Source: Bacteroidales bacterium (GTDB lineage Bacteria; Bacteroidota; Bacteroidia; Bacteroidales; WCHB1-69). Taken from it: DNA of 35,004 bases. The translations under genes and the position numbers were made by a program. This document shows, one piece after another, positions 34,795-35,004 of the stretch; within the stretch, counting starts at the first letter, position 1, and every line of letters starts with the position of its first letter. Where the stretch lies: positions 1 to 35,004 of the forward strand of contig JAILCI010000055.1 of NCBI GenBank assembly GCA_024686335.1, given 5' to 3'. Under the pieces are notes generated by a model. That model was not told the DNA's origin. It worked only from the letters and a program-made list of their open reading frames with translations, and searched no databases.

Positions 34795-34882
34795 CTATTT
34801 TTAATATTAAAAAACACAAACTGATAAAAAAAGGTGGATTCGATAAGGTGCTATCGACAAACAAATAGGTGTTATAATAAAG

Positions 34883-34966
34883 ATCCCCGGCGATTATATC
34901 GTCGGGGATTTTTTATCGGGGTCAACCGCGCCCGCGGTTGGTTGTCGGGGCGAATCGAATTCGCCC
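34883..34966 (+). repeat. Intergenic palindromic repeat, copy 2
   Basis: It begins with the terminator-like hairpin ATCCCCGGCGAT...ATCGTCGGGGAT (34883-34909), then AACCGCG-cc-CGCGGTT (34924-34939) and GGGCGAAT-cga-ATTCGCCC (34948-34966). It is a direct repeat of 28951-29028, so the two copies bracket giant gene 2. Confidence 0.85.
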
Positions 34967-34970
34967 GTAT

Positions 34971-35004
<34 letters not shown>

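Noticed and set aside
34736-34864. Upstream extension of giant gene 2 (43 extra residues)
   Set aside because: It reads through the -7 element at 34787-34794, and the chosen ATG gives a standard signal peptide directly.

Overview
The window looks like a chromosomal contig of a member of the Bacteroidota, probably Bacteroidales-like. Three lines of evidence support this. It carries type IX secretion system (T9SS) / gliding-family genes (gldJ, a porP/sprF homologue, porU, gldD) together with cargo bearing T9SS C-terminal sorting domains. Nearly every transcription start region carries the Bacteroidota -7 element TAnnTTTG, sometimes with TTG 19 bp upstream. Most starts lack a Shine-Dalgarno sequence. 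I cannot name a genus from the sequence alone.

Layout. 1-6153 (minus): a giant secreted multi-domain protein whose C-terminal end lies outside the window. 6471-7091: a flavin reductase/rubredoxin fusion, facing tRNA-Gly(GCC). 7365-9118: atpD-atpC. 9184-9883: two small unrecognised genes, the second a membrane protein. 9917-12522 (minus): porP/sprF-like gene then gldJ. 12665-16504 (plus, divergent): porU, the T9SS sortase. 16678-18051: pyrB-pyrI. 18177-18247: tRNA-Cys(GCA). 18303-19301 (minus): holA. 19465-20068 (minus): rplU-rpmA. 20196-24047 (plus): tightly packed degP/htrA-like protease, primary sigma factor, gldD and a secreted endonuclease-fold protein with a sorting domain. 24113-27369 (plus): a cysteine-free DksA/TraR-like protein, lspA and an S46 dipeptidyl-peptidase. 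27442-28275 (minus): VanX-type D-Ala-D-Ala dipeptidase. 28425-28925: DUF937-like protein. 29096-34735 (minus): a second giant secreted adhesin-like protein, complete, with a sorting domain. 34736-35004: promoter region, a copy of an intergenic palindromic repeat, and a terminal run of 34 G.

How the genes fit together. The theme beyond housekeeping is protein export and the cell surface. LspA would mature the lipoproteins GldJ and GldD. GldJ, GldD and the PorP-like protein belong to the T9SS/gliding apparatus. PorU removes C-terminal sorting domains and attaches cargo at the surface. Giant protein 2 and the endonuclease-fold protein carry such domains; giant protein 1 is likely the same type, but its end is not in the window. 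HtrA, the S46 peptidase and VanX act in the envelope.

The most interesting material is the pair of giant paralogues, which share modules in the same order near their C-termini, the direct intergenic palindromic repeats that bracket the second one, and a matched promoter layout in front of both tRNA genes. I did not find a CRISPR array, transposase, phage or clear defence system.
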